A program made the translations under genes and the position numbers. This document shows, piece after piece, positions 24,731 through 32,986 of a DNA stretch of 64,000 nucleotides. Below the pieces are notes generated by a model. That model worked only from the letters and a program-made list of their open reading frames with translations, had not been told where the DNA came from and did no database searches. Every line of letters starts with the position of its first letter. Position 1 is the first letter of the stretch. The DNA is from PCRC01 sp017848435 (GTDB lineage: Bacteria > Pseudomonadota > Gammaproteobacteria > Burkholderiales > Burkholderiaceae_C), in NCBI GenBank assembly GCA_965284315.1, contig OZ260072.1, positions 2,418,001 through 2,482,000 on the forward strand, given 5' to 3'.

Positions 24731-26044
24731 TCAGCGGATCAACACAGCGGCAGAGGTCTTGTGGCTGGCGGTATCGACCAGCACCATCGCCCCCACCGCG
24801 CGCGACTGCGCGTAAGGCAGCAGCGCCAGCGGCTCCTGCAGCGCCAGCGTGACATGGCCAATCGCGTTGGGCGGCAGCTCGCTGGCGTCTTCTTCGGCCA
24901 AGGTGTTCACGTCGAGCTTGTGCGCGATGCGCTTGACCTTGGCTTTCACCCAGCGGTGGCCGTGCAGCGCCCAGTACAGGCGGCCCGCCACCAGCGGTTC
25001 GTCGTCCATCCAGGCGATGGTGGCGTCGAGCTCGCGGGCGGGTGTGAAGACGCCAGGCGCCAGCAGCCAGTCGCCGCGCGAAACGTCGACCTCGCGGTCC
25101 AGCACGATGCCGGCGCTGTGGCTGGCGCCCACGTTCTTGGGCACGCGGGCATGGTCCAGCACCTGGGCCACGGTGGCGGTCTGGCCGCTGGGCAGCACGG
25201 TGACCTGCTGGCCTGGCGCCACGGTGCCGGTGGCGACCCGGCCCCAGAACACGCGGCGGCCCTGGGAGGTGTCGGACGAGGACGAGAACTTCTCCACCCA
25301 CTGCACCGGAAAGGCAAACGGCTGTGTGGTCTCGGCCGGCGTGTTGGGCAGCACTTCCAGCAGTTGCAGCAGGTTGGGGCCGTTGTAGTGGCACCAGCCG
25401 GCGTGGGTGTCGACCACGTTCCAGCCCTTGAGGGCCGAGATCGGCACGATGGCGCGCACTGGAATCTGCGCGGCCACCGCAAACGCGGTAAGGGCCGCGC
25501 TGATGTTGGCGAAGGCCAGCACCGGGTCGGCCACCGCGTCGAGCTTGTTGACGGTGAACACGATGGACGGCACCCGCAGCAGGTTCACCAGCAGCGAATG
25601 GCGGCGGGTTTGCGGCAGCAGTGCGAGCTGGGGGTTCTGCCAGTCGAGCTTGGTGGCGTCGACCAGCACCACGGCGGCGTCGGCGCTGCTGGCGGCGGTG
25701 ACCATGTTGCGGGTGTACTGCTCGTGGCCGGGCGCGTCGCCAATGATGAACTTGCGGTGCGCGGTGGCGAAGTAGCGGTAGGCCACGTCGATGGTGATGC
25801 CTTGCTCGCGCTCGGCGCTCAGGCCGTCGGTCAGCAAGGCGAGGTCGGTTTCACCGCCGCGCTGCACGCCAGCCAATTGGTCCTGCAGCACGGTCTTGCT
25901 GTCCACCAGCAGGCGGCCAATCAGCGTGCTCTTGCCGTCGTCGACACTGCCGCAGGTGATGAATTTCAGTGCCGATGCATGGTCATTTTGGCCTTCAGCC
26001 TTGGTGAAACCTTGCGACACCGCTACGGAATCAATAGCGCTCAT
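24731..26044 (-). CDS. cysN: Sulfate adenylyltransferase large subunit CysN
   Basis: CysN is the GTPase subunit of ATP sulfurylase, which with CysD makes APS from sulfate and ATP. The 437-residue protein has G1 GSVDDGKSTL, G3 DAPGHEQY, G4 NKLD and the elongation-factor-like beta domains after residue ~235. There is no C-terminal APS kinase domain, which fits use of APS directly by the adjacent reductase. The ATG (26042-26044) shares its last base with the cysD stop. Residues ~2-21 (SAIDSVAVSQGFTKAEGQND) come from a copy of the dispersed repeat, an N-terminal extension before the usual first beta strand. Confidence 0.96.
   Translation of the reverse strand: MSAIDSVAVSQGFTKAEGQNDHASALKFITCGSVDDGKSTLIGRLLVDSKTVLQDQLAGVQRGGETDLALLTDGLSAEREQGITIDVAYRYFATAHRKFIIGDAPGHEQYTRNMVTAASSADAAVVLVDATKLDWQNPQLALLPQTRRHSLLVNLLRVPSIVFTVNKLDAVADPVLAFANISAALTAFAVAAQIPVRAIVPISALKGWNVVDTHAGWCHYNGPNLLQLLEVLPNTPAETTQPFAFPVQWVEKFSSSSDTSQGRRVFWGRVATGTVAPGQQVTVLPSGQTATVAQVLDHARVPKNVGASHSAGIVLDREVDVSRGDWLLAPGVFTPARELDATIAWMDDEPLVAGRLYWALHGHRWVKAKVKRIAHKLDVNTLAEEDASELPPNAIGHVTLALQEPLALLPYAQSRAVGAMVLVDTASHKTSAAVLIR
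25983..26041 (+). repeat. Copy of dispersed ~60-bp repeat at the cysN start
   Basis: On the plus strand: CATTTTGGCCTTC, AGCCTTGGTGAAACCTTGCG, then CTACGGAATCAATAGCGC. The 20-base middle differs from the copies at 22681 and 49274 by a single base. cysN is read across it on the other strand, giving SVAVSQGFTKAEGQ. Confidence 0.75.
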
Positions 26045-26988
26045 CAGAAATACCCATCCTTCTTGCGTTTTTCCATCGACGCGTCGCTGGTCTTGTCGTC
26101 CATGCGGGTGGCACCGCGTTCGCTGACATCGGCGGCCAGGGTTTCCAGCACCACGTCGTCGGCACCGGCGGCCAGGCTTTCCACCGGACAGGTGCAGGTG
26201 ATGTCGCCCACAGTACGGAAACGCACGTCGCGGCTCTCGGCCTGCTCGCCCTCGCGCAGCGGGGTGAGTTCGGTCACCGGCACCAAGAGGCCCTTGCGTT
26301 CGACCACCTGGCGTTTGTGGGTGTAGTACAGCGACGGCAGCGCGATGTTTTCGCGGGCGATGTACTGCCACACATCCAGCTCGGTCCAGTTGGAAATCGG
26401 GAACACGCGGAAGTGCTCGCCCTGCTGCAGCTTGGTGTTGAACAGCGTCCACAGCTCGGGCCGCTGGGCCTTGGGCTGCCACTGGCCAAAGCTGTCGCGG
26501 TGCGAAAAGATGCGCTCCTTGGCGCGGGCCTTTTCCTCGTCGCGGCGGGCGCCGCCGATGAGCGCGTCAAAACGGAATTCGTCAATCGCTTCCAGCAGCG
26601 TGACCGACTGGTGCACGTTGCGGCTCTCGCCGGGGTGCGCCAGGCGCACGGTGCCGCGCTTCATGGAGTCTTCCACACTGCGCACAATCAGCTCGGCCTG
26701 CAATTCCTTGGCGCGTGAATCGCGGAAATCGGTCACCTCATGGAAGTTGTGGCCGGTGTCGATCATCAGCAGCGGGTAGGGGATGCGGCCCACGCCAAAG
26801 GCTTTTTCGGCGCATTTCAGCATCACCAGCGAGTCCTTGCCGCCAGAGAACAGCAGCGTGGGGCGCTCGAAGGCGGCGGCCACTTCGCGCAGGATGAAGA
26901 TGGTTTCTTCTTCCAGCGCATCCAGGTGGGTGTTGCTGAGCTGGCTCAGCGCAGAGGTGTGCAAAGGGAACTCCGTTCGGGCGTTCAT
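26044..26988 (-). CDS. cysD: Sulfate adenylyltransferase small subunit CysD
   Basis: This 314-residue PP-loop ATPase catalyses adenylyl transfer to sulfate with CysN. It has the PP-loop SGGKDSLV at about residue 49, GHNFHEVTDFRD, GARRDEEKARAKER and the C-terminal RRKRKKDGYF-like end (EKRKKDGYF). Length is typical (~300). The cysH stop overlaps its start by four bases, so cysH, cysD and cysN are coupled. Confidence 0.97.
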   Translation of the reverse strand: MNARTEFPLHTSALSQLSNTHLDALEEETIFILREVAAAFERPTLLFSGGKDSLVMLKCAEKAFGVGRIPYPLLMIDTGHNFHEVTDFRDSRAKELQAELIVRSVEDSMKRGTVRLAHPGESRNVHQSVTLLEAIDEFRFDALIGGARRDEEKARAKERIFSHRDSFGQWQPKAQRPELWTLFNTKLQQGEHFRVFPISNWTELDVWQYIARENIALPSLYYTHKRQVVERKGLLVPVTELTPLREGEQAESRDVRFRTVGDITCTCPVESLAAGADDVVLETLAADVSERGATRMDDKTSDASMEKRKKDGYF

Positions 26989-27770
26989 GCCGATTCCTTG
27001 ATGGGGATGATTTTTGGCTTGCCGCCATCGACGTGCAGGCCGCATTCCTTGCTGCTGTCTTCCCACCACCAGCGGCCGGCGCGGAAGTCTTCGCCCACCG
27101 CAATCGCGCGGGTGCAGGGTGCGCAGCCGATGCTGGGCATGAACTGGTCGTGCAGCGGGTTGGTGGGGATGTTGTGTTGCTGCACAAAGTGCCAGACGTC
27201 GCCCCAGGTCCAGTCGACGATGGGGTTGATCTTGGCGCGTTCGGGCTGTTGCTCGACCTCGCTCACTTCGGCGCGGGCGTTCGATTGTTCGCGGCGCAGG
27301 CCGGTGAGCCAGCCCTTCTTGCCGGCCAGCGCCAGCGCCAGCGGGCGGGTCTTGCGGATGTCGCAGCATTCCTTGCGCAGCGCCAGGCTCTGGTACATCG
27401 CTTCAGCGCCGTTCTTTGCGACGAAGGCGTCGGCGTCGGCGGCCACCGGGCGGTAGACATCGACTTCGCGGCCGTAGTGTTTTTGCAAGGTGTCCAGCAG
27501 CGCCACCGTCTCGGCGTGCAGCTGACCGGTTTCCAGCACAAAGATGCGGGTCTGGATGCCGGTCTGGTGGATCAGCTCAGTGACCACCATGTCTTCCACG
27601 CCCAGGCTGGAGGCCTGGGTCAGCGGCGAATAGGTGGCTTCGGCCTCGCGCAGCAGCTGTTTGCTGCGCTCCAGCTTGGCGGCGAAGTTGGCCGACGGGC
27701 GGGCGTACAGCGCAATCGCGTTGCCGGCGCCAGCCGCACCAGGCAGCGAAGACATCGTTGACTGGCTCAT
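26985..27770 (-). CDS. cysH: Assimilatory APS reductase (CysH family, 4Fe-4S type)
   Basis: This 261-residue enzyme reduces activated sulfate to sulfite. Two cysteine pairs, ECCDIRK and IGCAPCTR, are the 4Fe-4S ligands that mark APS reductases rather than PAPS reductases, and the thiol nucleophile is in the C-terminal KECGLH motif. The adjacent cysD/cysN without a cysC APS kinase fits use of APS. The frame overlaps both DUF934 (4 bases) and cysD. Confidence 0.95.
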   Translation of the reverse strand: MSQSTMSSLPGAAGAGNAIALYARPSANFAAKLERSKQLLREAEATYSPLTQASSLGVEDMVVTELIHQTGIQTRIFVLETGQLHAETVALLDTLQKHYGREVDVYRPVAADADAFVAKNGAEAMYQSLALRKECCDIRKTRPLALALAGKKGWLTGLRREQSNARAEVSEVEQQPERAKINPIVDWTWGDVWHFVQQHNIPTNPLHDQFMPSIGCAPCTRAIAVGEDFRAGRWWWEDSSKECGLHVDGGKPKIIPIKESA

Positions 27771-28162
27771 GCGGCGCTCCCGGTGGCGAACAGCGGCGCG
27801 GTGTGCACCGCGTCGCCCTGGTAGAAGGCGCTGTAGCGGTCGAACTGGCGCTGCGCCAGCGACACGTCCTGGTCGGCACGCAGCACGGCCACGTCGAAAC
27901 CAGTGCGCTGCATCTGCACCAATTGGTCGATCAGCACGTCGCCAGTGGCGCGGATCTCGCCGGCAAAACCGCGGCGGCGGCGCAGCAGAAAAGCCTGGCT
28001 GTAGGCGCGGCCGTCGGTGAACTTGGGGAAGTGCAGGTCGATGCGCTGCACACCGTCGAGCGGCACGGCCAGCGGGTCAACGTCGTTTGCCAAAGCCACG
28101 ATTTTTGGATCATTCTGGCCGCTGGCCAGGGTGTCTTCTGGGGTTTGTGCTATCAATTTCAT
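27767..28162 (-). CDS. DUF934 protein of the cys operon
   Basis: This 131-residue protein belongs to DUF934, which is found between sulfite reductase and APS reductase genes in many proteobacteria. Visible landmarks are HFPKFTDGRAYSQAFLLRRR, GEIRATGDVLIDQL and RTGFDVAVL. Its biochemical role is not established; it is thought to help sulfite/APS reduction. It starts seven bases after cysI and ends in an overlap with cysH. Its first ~20 residues may come from a diverged copy of the dispersed repeat. Confidence 0.92.
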   Translation of the reverse strand: MKLIAQTPEDTLASGQNDPKIVALANDVDPLAVPLDGVQRIDLHFPKFTDGRAYSQAFLLRRRRGFAGEIRATGDVLIDQLVQMQRTGFDVAVLRADQDVSLAQRQFDRYSAFYQGDAVHTAPLFATGSAA

Positions 28163-28163
28163 A
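28097..28163 (+). repeat. Possible diverged copy of dispersed repeat at DUF934 start
   Basis: GATTTTTGGATCATTCTGGC, a GC-rich middle, then TTTGTGCTATCAATTTCAT on the plus strand. The head and tail resemble the copy at 814-871, but the CCTTAGTGAAACCTTG core is lost. Membership is uncertain. Confidence 0.3.
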
Positions 28164-28169
28164 TTGGCC

Positions 28170-29993
28170 TCAGACGGTGGCGGGCTCGGACACGGGCCGC
28201 GCCGGGTGCCGTGCGCCGTTGGCGGCGAGCTTGAAGGGGTCGATACCCACGCGCTTCAAGGTGTCGATGAAGTTCTCTTTGCCGGTGCGCAGGTTGCGGT
28301 AGGCGCCGAGCACGGCCTCGATCACGTCGGGCACTTCGGCCGCGCTGAACGACGGGCCGACCACTTTGCCGGGCACGGCCGCGCCGCTGAGCGCCGAGCC
28401 GTCGGAGCCGCCCAGCGTGACCTGGTACCACTCCTTGCCGTCTTTGTCCACGCCCAGGATGCCGATGTGGCCGCTGTGGTGGTGGCCGCAGGAGTTGATG
28501 CACCCGCTGATGTGCAGGTCGATCGGGCCAAGGTCGTCGAGCTCGTCCAGGTCCTGGTAGCGCTCGGTGATGGCTTCGGCCACCGGAATCGAGCGCGCAT
28601 TCGCCAGCGAGCAGAAATCGCCGCCGGGGCAGGCGATCATGTCGGTCAGCAGGTGGATGTTGGGCTTGGCCAAACCTGCCGCTTTGGCGGCGCGCCAGAG
28701 TTCGGGCAACTGGTCGGCAGCAACCCAGGGCAGCAGCAGGTTCTGGTCGTGCGTCACGCGCACCTCGCCGGCGCTGAAACGGTCGGCCAGGTCGGCGGCA
28801 ATCTCCAGCTGGTCGGCCGTGGCGTCGCCGGGCGCCTGGCCCAGGCGTTTGAACGACAGCGTCACCGCGCGCAGCGCGGGGTTCTTGTGCGCGGCCACGT
28901 TCTGGCGCAGCCATCGGCTGAACTCGCCATCCTGCCCGGCTTCGGCCTGCAGCATCGCGCTGATTTTTTCATCGGCATTGCCGGCCACCGGTGCCAGCGT
29001 GGGCGGCACAAAGCAGGCAGTCACGCGGTCGAGTTCGGCCTGGGTGATGGTGTGCGGGCCACCATCGACCTCAACAATTTGTTTGAACTCGGCCTCGACC
29101 TCGTCGATGTAGCGCTGGCCTTCGGCCTTCACCAGAATCTTGATGCGCGCCTTGTACATGTTGTCGCGCCGGCCCCACCGGTTGTAGACGCGTACTACGG
29201 CCTCGAGGTAGTTCATGATCTGCGACCACGGCAGGAACTCGCGGATCACCGTGCCAATGACCGGTGTGCGGCCCATGCCGCCGCCGACCAGCACCTTGAA
29301 GCCCAACTCACTGGCCGTGTTGCGCACCAGGTGCAGGCCCACGTCGTGCCAGGCCACCGCAGCCCGGTCTTCGGCAGCGCCGGTGATGGCGATCTTGAAC
29401 TTGCGCGGCAGAAACGCGAACTCGGGGTGCAGCGTGCTCCATTGGCGCAGGATTTCGCCAAAGGGCCGCGGGTCGGCGATCTCGTCGACCGCAATGCCGG
29501 CCAGCTCGTCGCTGGTGATGTTGCGGATGCAGTTGCCGCTGGTTTGGATGCCGTGCATGTGCACGCTGGCCAGCAGGTCCATCACGTCGGCCGATTTGTC
29601 CAGCGGAATCCAGTTGTACTGGACGTTCTGGCGGGTGGTGAAGTGGGCGTAGCCAGCGGTCAGCTTGCTGCCGATGTGGTGGCCGTTCTTCAGCGGGATG
29701 GTGCCCAGCTTGTCCTGGGTTTCCTGCGCTTCGCGGAACAGCTCGGGCGTGGGCTGGTCGTAGTCGCGCGCAATTTTGGCCAGCACCCGCACCTGCGCGC
29801 TGGAGAGCTCGCCGTAGGGCACGGCCACCCGCAGCATGGGCGCATAGCGCTGGATGTACCAGCCGTTTTGCAGCCGCAGCGGACGGAACTCGTCGTCGCC
29901 CAGCTGGCCGGCCTGGTTGCGGGTGAGCTGGTCGCGGTACTGGTCGGCGCGGTGCTGGACGAAGGCCTTGTCGAAATCGGTGTACTGGTACAT
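28170..29993 (-). CDS. cysI: Nitrite/sulfite reductase hemoprotein (CysI-like)
   Basis: This 607-residue siroheme/4Fe-4S reductase reduces sulfite to sulfide in the cytosol. The two ferredoxin-like half domains and siroheme domains are present. Cluster ligands are CPGGDFC (C-x5-C) and CINSC (C-x3-C) in the C-terminal third, followed by HHHSGHIGILGV. Other marks are RNITSDELAG and GGGMGRTPVIG. No flavoprotein subunit (CysJ) is in the window, whereas FdxA and its reductase end the operon, so a ferredoxin-dependent enzyme is likely. Start chosen at ATG 29991-29993 (MYQYTDFDKAF). Confidence 0.94.
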   Translation of the reverse strand: MYQYTDFDKAFVQHRADQYRDQLTRNQAGQLGDDEFRPLRLQNGWYIQRYAPMLRVAVPYGELSSAQVRVLAKIARDYDQPTPELFREAQETQDKLGTIPLKNGHHIGSKLTAGYAHFTTRQNVQYNWIPLDKSADVMDLLASVHMHGIQTSGNCIRNITSDELAGIAVDEIADPRPFGEILRQWSTLHPEFAFLPRKFKIAITGAAEDRAAVAWHDVGLHLVRNTASELGFKVLVGGGMGRTPVIGTVIREFLPWSQIMNYLEAVVRVYNRWGRRDNMYKARIKILVKAEGQRYIDEVEAEFKQIVEVDGGPHTITQAELDRVTACFVPPTLAPVAGNADEKISAMLQAEAGQDGEFSRWLRQNVAAHKNPALRAVTLSFKRLGQAPGDATADQLEIAADLADRFSAGEVRVTHDQNLLLPWVAADQLPELWRAAKAAGLAKPNIHLLTDMIACPGGDFCSLANARSIPVAEAITERYQDLDELDDLGPIDLHISGCINSCGHHHSGHIGILGVDKDGKEWYQVTLGGSDGSALSGAAVPGKVVGPSFSAAEVPDVIEAVLGAYRNLRTGKENFIDTLKRVGIDPFKLAANGARHPARPVSEPATV

Positions 29994-30015
29994 AGGTCTG
30001 GATCGGTCAGTGGGG

Positions 30016-30804
30016 TCAGAGCGCAATCAGTTTCAGCCCGGCATAGGCCAACAAGCCCGACAGCAGCGAGCGGATCAGCCGTTCTGGCGCTTTCAGCACC
30101 AGGCGTGAGCCGATGTAGATGCCTGGCAGCGAGCCGCACAGCAGCAGGCCCAGCAGACGCCAGTCGACTGAGCCGAGTGAGGCGTGGCCAAGGCCCGCCA
30201 CCAGCGTCAGCGGCACCGCGTAGGCAATGTCGGCGGCGACGATGCGGGGCAGTGGCAGCAACGGGTAAAGCAGCATCAGCACGGTCACGCCGATGGCGCC
30301 GGCGCCCACCGAGGTCAGCGTGACCAGGGTGCCGATCAGCGCGCCAAACAGCAGCGGCAGGCTCCAGTGGCGGGGCTGCAGCGCTTCGGCAGCGGGGGTG
30401 CCATGGTTGTGCACGATCTGGCGGCCGCGCAAGGCCTTGTACAGGGTGGCGCAGGCGGTCAGCAGCAGTGCCACGCCCAGCGTGGTGGTCATCACCCGCT
30501 GCACCGCCGGGTCGGCCGGACCGATTGTGTGCAGCACGTACAGCGTGACCAGCGCGGCCGGAATGCTGCCGGCACAGAGCTGGCCCACCACCCGCCACGG
30601 CACCAGCCGCTGCCGTGCCATGCTCACCGTGCCCCCCATCTTGGTGAACGCTGCAAACAGCAAGTCGGTACCCACCGCCAGGTAGGGTTTGACGCCGAAA
30701 AAGAAAATCAGGATGGGCGTCATGAGCGAGCCGCCGCCAACCCCTGTCAAACCGACAACGAGGCCAACTGCAAAACCGGCAATGACAAAGGCGAATTCAT
30801 GCAT
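30016..30804 (-). CDS. TauE/SafE family membrane permease
   Basis: This 262-residue protein has about eight membrane helices and the TauE/SafE pattern: VGLTGVGGGSLMTPILIFFFGV at the N-terminus, GTDLLFAAFTKMGG, and a second half with TLTSVGAGAIGV. Family members export sulfite, sulfoacetate or take up sulfur compounds. It is the first gene of the cysteine operon (23 bases before cysI), so transport of sulfite or sulfate-related ions is likely, direction unknown. Confidence 0.9.
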   Translation of the reverse strand: MHEFAFVIAGFAVGLVVGLTGVGGGSLMTPILIFFFGVKPYLAVGTDLLFAAFTKMGGTVSMARQRLVPWRVVGQLCAGSIPAALVTLYVLHTIGPADPAVQRVMTTTLGVALLLTACATLYKALRGRQIVHNHGTPAAEALQPRHWSLPLLFGALIGTLVTLTSVGAGAIGVTVLMLLYPLLPLPRIVAADIAYAVPLTLVAGLGHASLGSVDWRLLGLLLCGSLPGIYIGSRLVLKAPERLIRSLLSGLLAYAGLKLIAL

Positions 30805-30914
30805 GGAGCCTGGACTCTAAGGGTTGGCCCTATATAAACAAACAACATTTTTCTTCGACTGGTATGTGCATATGGTTATAAAGAAATCGTCCATATGCCC
30901 CCAAGACCCGCGTT
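30805..30914 (-). promoter_or_regulatory. Putative promoter region of the cys operon
   Basis: This is an AT-rich 110-base gap upstream of the TauE-like gene and the cys operon, in sharp contrast with its surroundings. TTATAAAGAAAT at 30876-30887 shares TATAAAGAA with the gap before the sulfate-binding protein gene (32902-32910). Such AT-rich motifs suit a LysR regulator of the CysB type, but the regulator is inferred from the pathway, not seen. It also holds a short palindrome (CATATG twice, 30868 and 30892). Confidence 0.4.
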
Positions 30915-32579
30915 TCAGCCCGTGCGGCGGCGTTGGCGCAGGGCAAAACGGGCCGGGTCCAGGGCGTCGGCCAGTTCGGCCGGTACCGGCAAGGGTTCGT
31001 GCGCGAGCCGTGCCGCCAGCACCTCGGCGCACAGCAACGACAGCGTCAGCCCGCGCGAGCCAAGGCCGGTGAGGGCGTGCAGCCCGCCCAGGCGTGGCTG
31101 CTGGTGCACAGGCCGGTGGGTTTGCAGGGCCGCGACATCGGGCAGCGCTCCGGCGATGGGCAGCCGGTCGCCGGTGGCGCAGCGGATCTGTGCCCAGCCC
31201 GTTACCCTGCCGGCCTGAAAGGCGGGCCTCAACTGGTCGGCCAATGCCGGCAGCCAGCCCTGCAGCGCTGCCAGGTTGGCTTGGTGGTTGGCCGCGCGCA
31301 CCTCCACCGTGCTCTGGCCGCGTTCGTAGGTGGCGCCCACCGCCCAATGGTCTTGCCCCTGCCAGTGGCAGCGCGGCACAAACACACCGGCACCGTTGAT
31401 GGCGTGTTCAGGTCGTTCCATCAGATCGGACGTCAGCCCGAGGCTGAGTTGTCCGCGCACCGGCGACAAGGCCAGCGCGTCGCCACCCCATGGTGCCAGC
31501 AGTGCCTGGCTGCCCCAGGCGCTGGCCAGGACCACCATGCTGGCTTCGTGAGTGGTGCGTCCGACACCGTCGGTCAAGGCCCAGTGTTGTGGCTGGCGTT
31601 GCAGGCCGGTCACCGGGCTGTGCCAGGCAGTGGTCAGTTGGCCGGTGCCGTGGGCCTCCTCCAGCCAGGCTTGCACGAGAGCGGCGGGCGTGACCTGCAC
31701 CGCGTCGGGCAGCCATTCGGGTGGCTGGGTGCCGTCCATGCGCATCAGGCCAGCTTGCCAGGCCTGGCGGTCTGGCAACAGGCGGGCCAGTTCGCGCTTC
31801 ATCCCGCGGGCGCCAATGTCGGTCAGCTGCGACATGGCCGTGGGCTTGGCCGTCTGGTGGGGTGCCAGCAGGCCCACTGGCAGGCCGGATGCACCCTGAG
31901 CCGGACCGCTGCCTTGGTCCAGCAATGTGAGTGCCCAGCCGCGCCGGCCCAGCGCGCGGCACAGGGCTGCGCCAGCCAGTCCGGCGCCCAGCACGGTGGC
32001 ATGGCCTGGCGCGCGCGGCGGTGCCTCTGGCGCAGGCCAGCGTGGGGCGTAGCGGGCGGTGAGTGGGGCGTGCCCAGTGGTTGACGTGATGGTAAAGCCG
32101 GCGTCTTGCAGGGCGTCTGGCAAGCCATCGGGTGCCGCATCGCAGGCCACGCGCGTCTGCCGGTGTGACAGCCGGGCCACGGCACGCAGCACATCGGGTG
32201 TGCCGCTGCCGTTGGCCAGCCACACCGTGTCTGCCAGAAAGCGCCACGACTGCAGCACGGGCAGCAATCCACCAACACAGAGCGTCAGCGTGACGCGGCC
32301 ACCGTCCAGCGGCAGCACATGGAAGCCGGGCGGTGCCGGTTCTGGCCAGTGGCTGGTGAGTTCAACCGCCAGTTCGGCAAGGCCCGGGTGCGCGCTGGCG
32401 GACGCCAGCAGCGCCGTGCGGCTGGGGGCTTGCGGGGTGATGGCGGCGCAGTGGAGGCGGTCGCAACGCGCGGGGTCGTCGCGCCAGTTGCGCCAGGCGC
32501 GCAGGAAGTTCAGGCCTTGGCCAAAACCGGTGTCGGCCACCACGTGCAGGGGTTGGCCCTGCCAGATGGCGTGCAACAT
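30915..32579 (-). CDS. mnmC: MnmC family protein, FAD oxidoreductase with degenerate methyltransferase half
   Basis: MnmC finishes the 5-methylaminomethyl-2-thiouridine base of tRNA wobble position 34. The C-terminal FAD-dependent oxidoreductase half is complete: VLGAGLAGAALCRALGRRGW, then GQLSLGL, CHWQGQDHWAVGATYERG and GLGSRGLTLS. The N-terminal half keeps the SAM-loop-like DTGFGQGLNFL and LPLDGGRVTLTL, but lacks the first ~50 residues of the E. coli protein, and the SFEK and DGFAPxKNPxMW motifs are replaced (CAAITPQ; WLANGSGTPDV). With 554 residues it is about 110 shorter than E. coli MnmC. It may act only in the oxidoreductase step. Confidence 0.85.
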   Translation of the reverse strand: MLHAIWQGQPLHVVADTGFGQGLNFLRAWRNWRDDPARCDRLHCAAITPQAPSRTALLASASAHPGLAELAVELTSHWPEPAPPGFHVLPLDGGRVTLTLCVGGLLPVLQSWRFLADTVWLANGSGTPDVLRAVARLSHRQTRVACDAAPDGLPDALQDAGFTITSTTGHAPLTARYAPRWPAPEAPPRAPGHATVLGAGLAGAALCRALGRRGWALTLLDQGSGPAQGASGLPVGLLAPHQTAKPTAMSQLTDIGARGMKRELARLLPDRQAWQAGLMRMDGTQPPEWLPDAVQVTPAALVQAWLEEAHGTGQLTTAWHSPVTGLQRQPQHWALTDGVGRTTHEASMVVLASAWGSQALLAPWGGDALALSPVRGQLSLGLTSDLMERPEHAINGAGVFVPRCHWQGQDHWAVGATYERGQSTVEVRAANHQANLAALQGWLPALADQLRPAFQAGRVTGWAQIRCATGDRLPIAGALPDVAALQTHRPVHQQPRLGGLHALTGLGSRGLTLSLLCAEVLAARLAHEPLPVPAELADALDPARFALRQRRRTG

Positions 32580-32593
32580 CGGTGCCTCTTTTC

Positions 32594-32866
32594 TCAGGCG
32601 CTGGGCGGCACGTAGCCCTGGACCGTGTCGGCACCGGTGCCAAAGAAGTGGTTTTCCATCTGGCGGGCCAGGTACTGGCGGGCACGCTGGTCGGCCAGGT
32701 TCAGGCGGTTTTCATTGACCAGCATGGTCTGGTGCTTCAGCCAGGCGGCCCAGGCCTCCTTGCTGACGCCTTCCCAGATGCGCTTGCCGAGTTCGCCGGG
32801 GTAGGGGGGGAAATCCAGCCCTTCGGCTTCTTTGCCCAGTTTGATGCAGTTCACCATGCGCGCCAT
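32594..32866 (-). CDS. yggX: Probable Fe(II)-trafficking protein, YggX family
   Basis: This 90-residue protein is a typical YggX: RMVNCIKLGKEAEGLDFPPYPG at the start with the conserved cysteine, then KRIWEGVSKEAWAAWLKHQTMLVNENRLN and the FFG near the end. YggX protects iron-sulfur clusters against oxidative damage. It lies 14 bases upstream of mnmC on the same strand and is divergent from sbp at 32987. Confidence 0.97.
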   Translation of the reverse strand: MARMVNCIKLGKEAEGLDFPPYPGELGKRIWEGVSKEAWAAWLKHQTMLVNENRLNLADQRARQYLARQMENHFFGTGADTVQGYVPPSA

Positions 32867-32986
32867 CTCGTGCCTCTTCGTGTTTCTTAGGATGATTTAG
32901 ATATAAAGAACTGAAATCTTCGTTGTTCCAGTTTTGAAGACATGCTTCCAGAATCGGGGCCATCACTGAAACCCAAGGAAATCCGC
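32867..32986. promoter_or_regulatory. Divergent control region between yggX and sbp
   Basis: AT-rich 120-base gap with GATTTAGATATAAAGAACTG (32893-32912). It shares TATAAAGAA with the cys operon promoter region at 30877-30885. Both flank sulfur genes, so I suggest a common regulator, perhaps of the CysB/Cbl type. No exact -35/-10 pair can be assigned with confidence. Confidence 0.4.
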
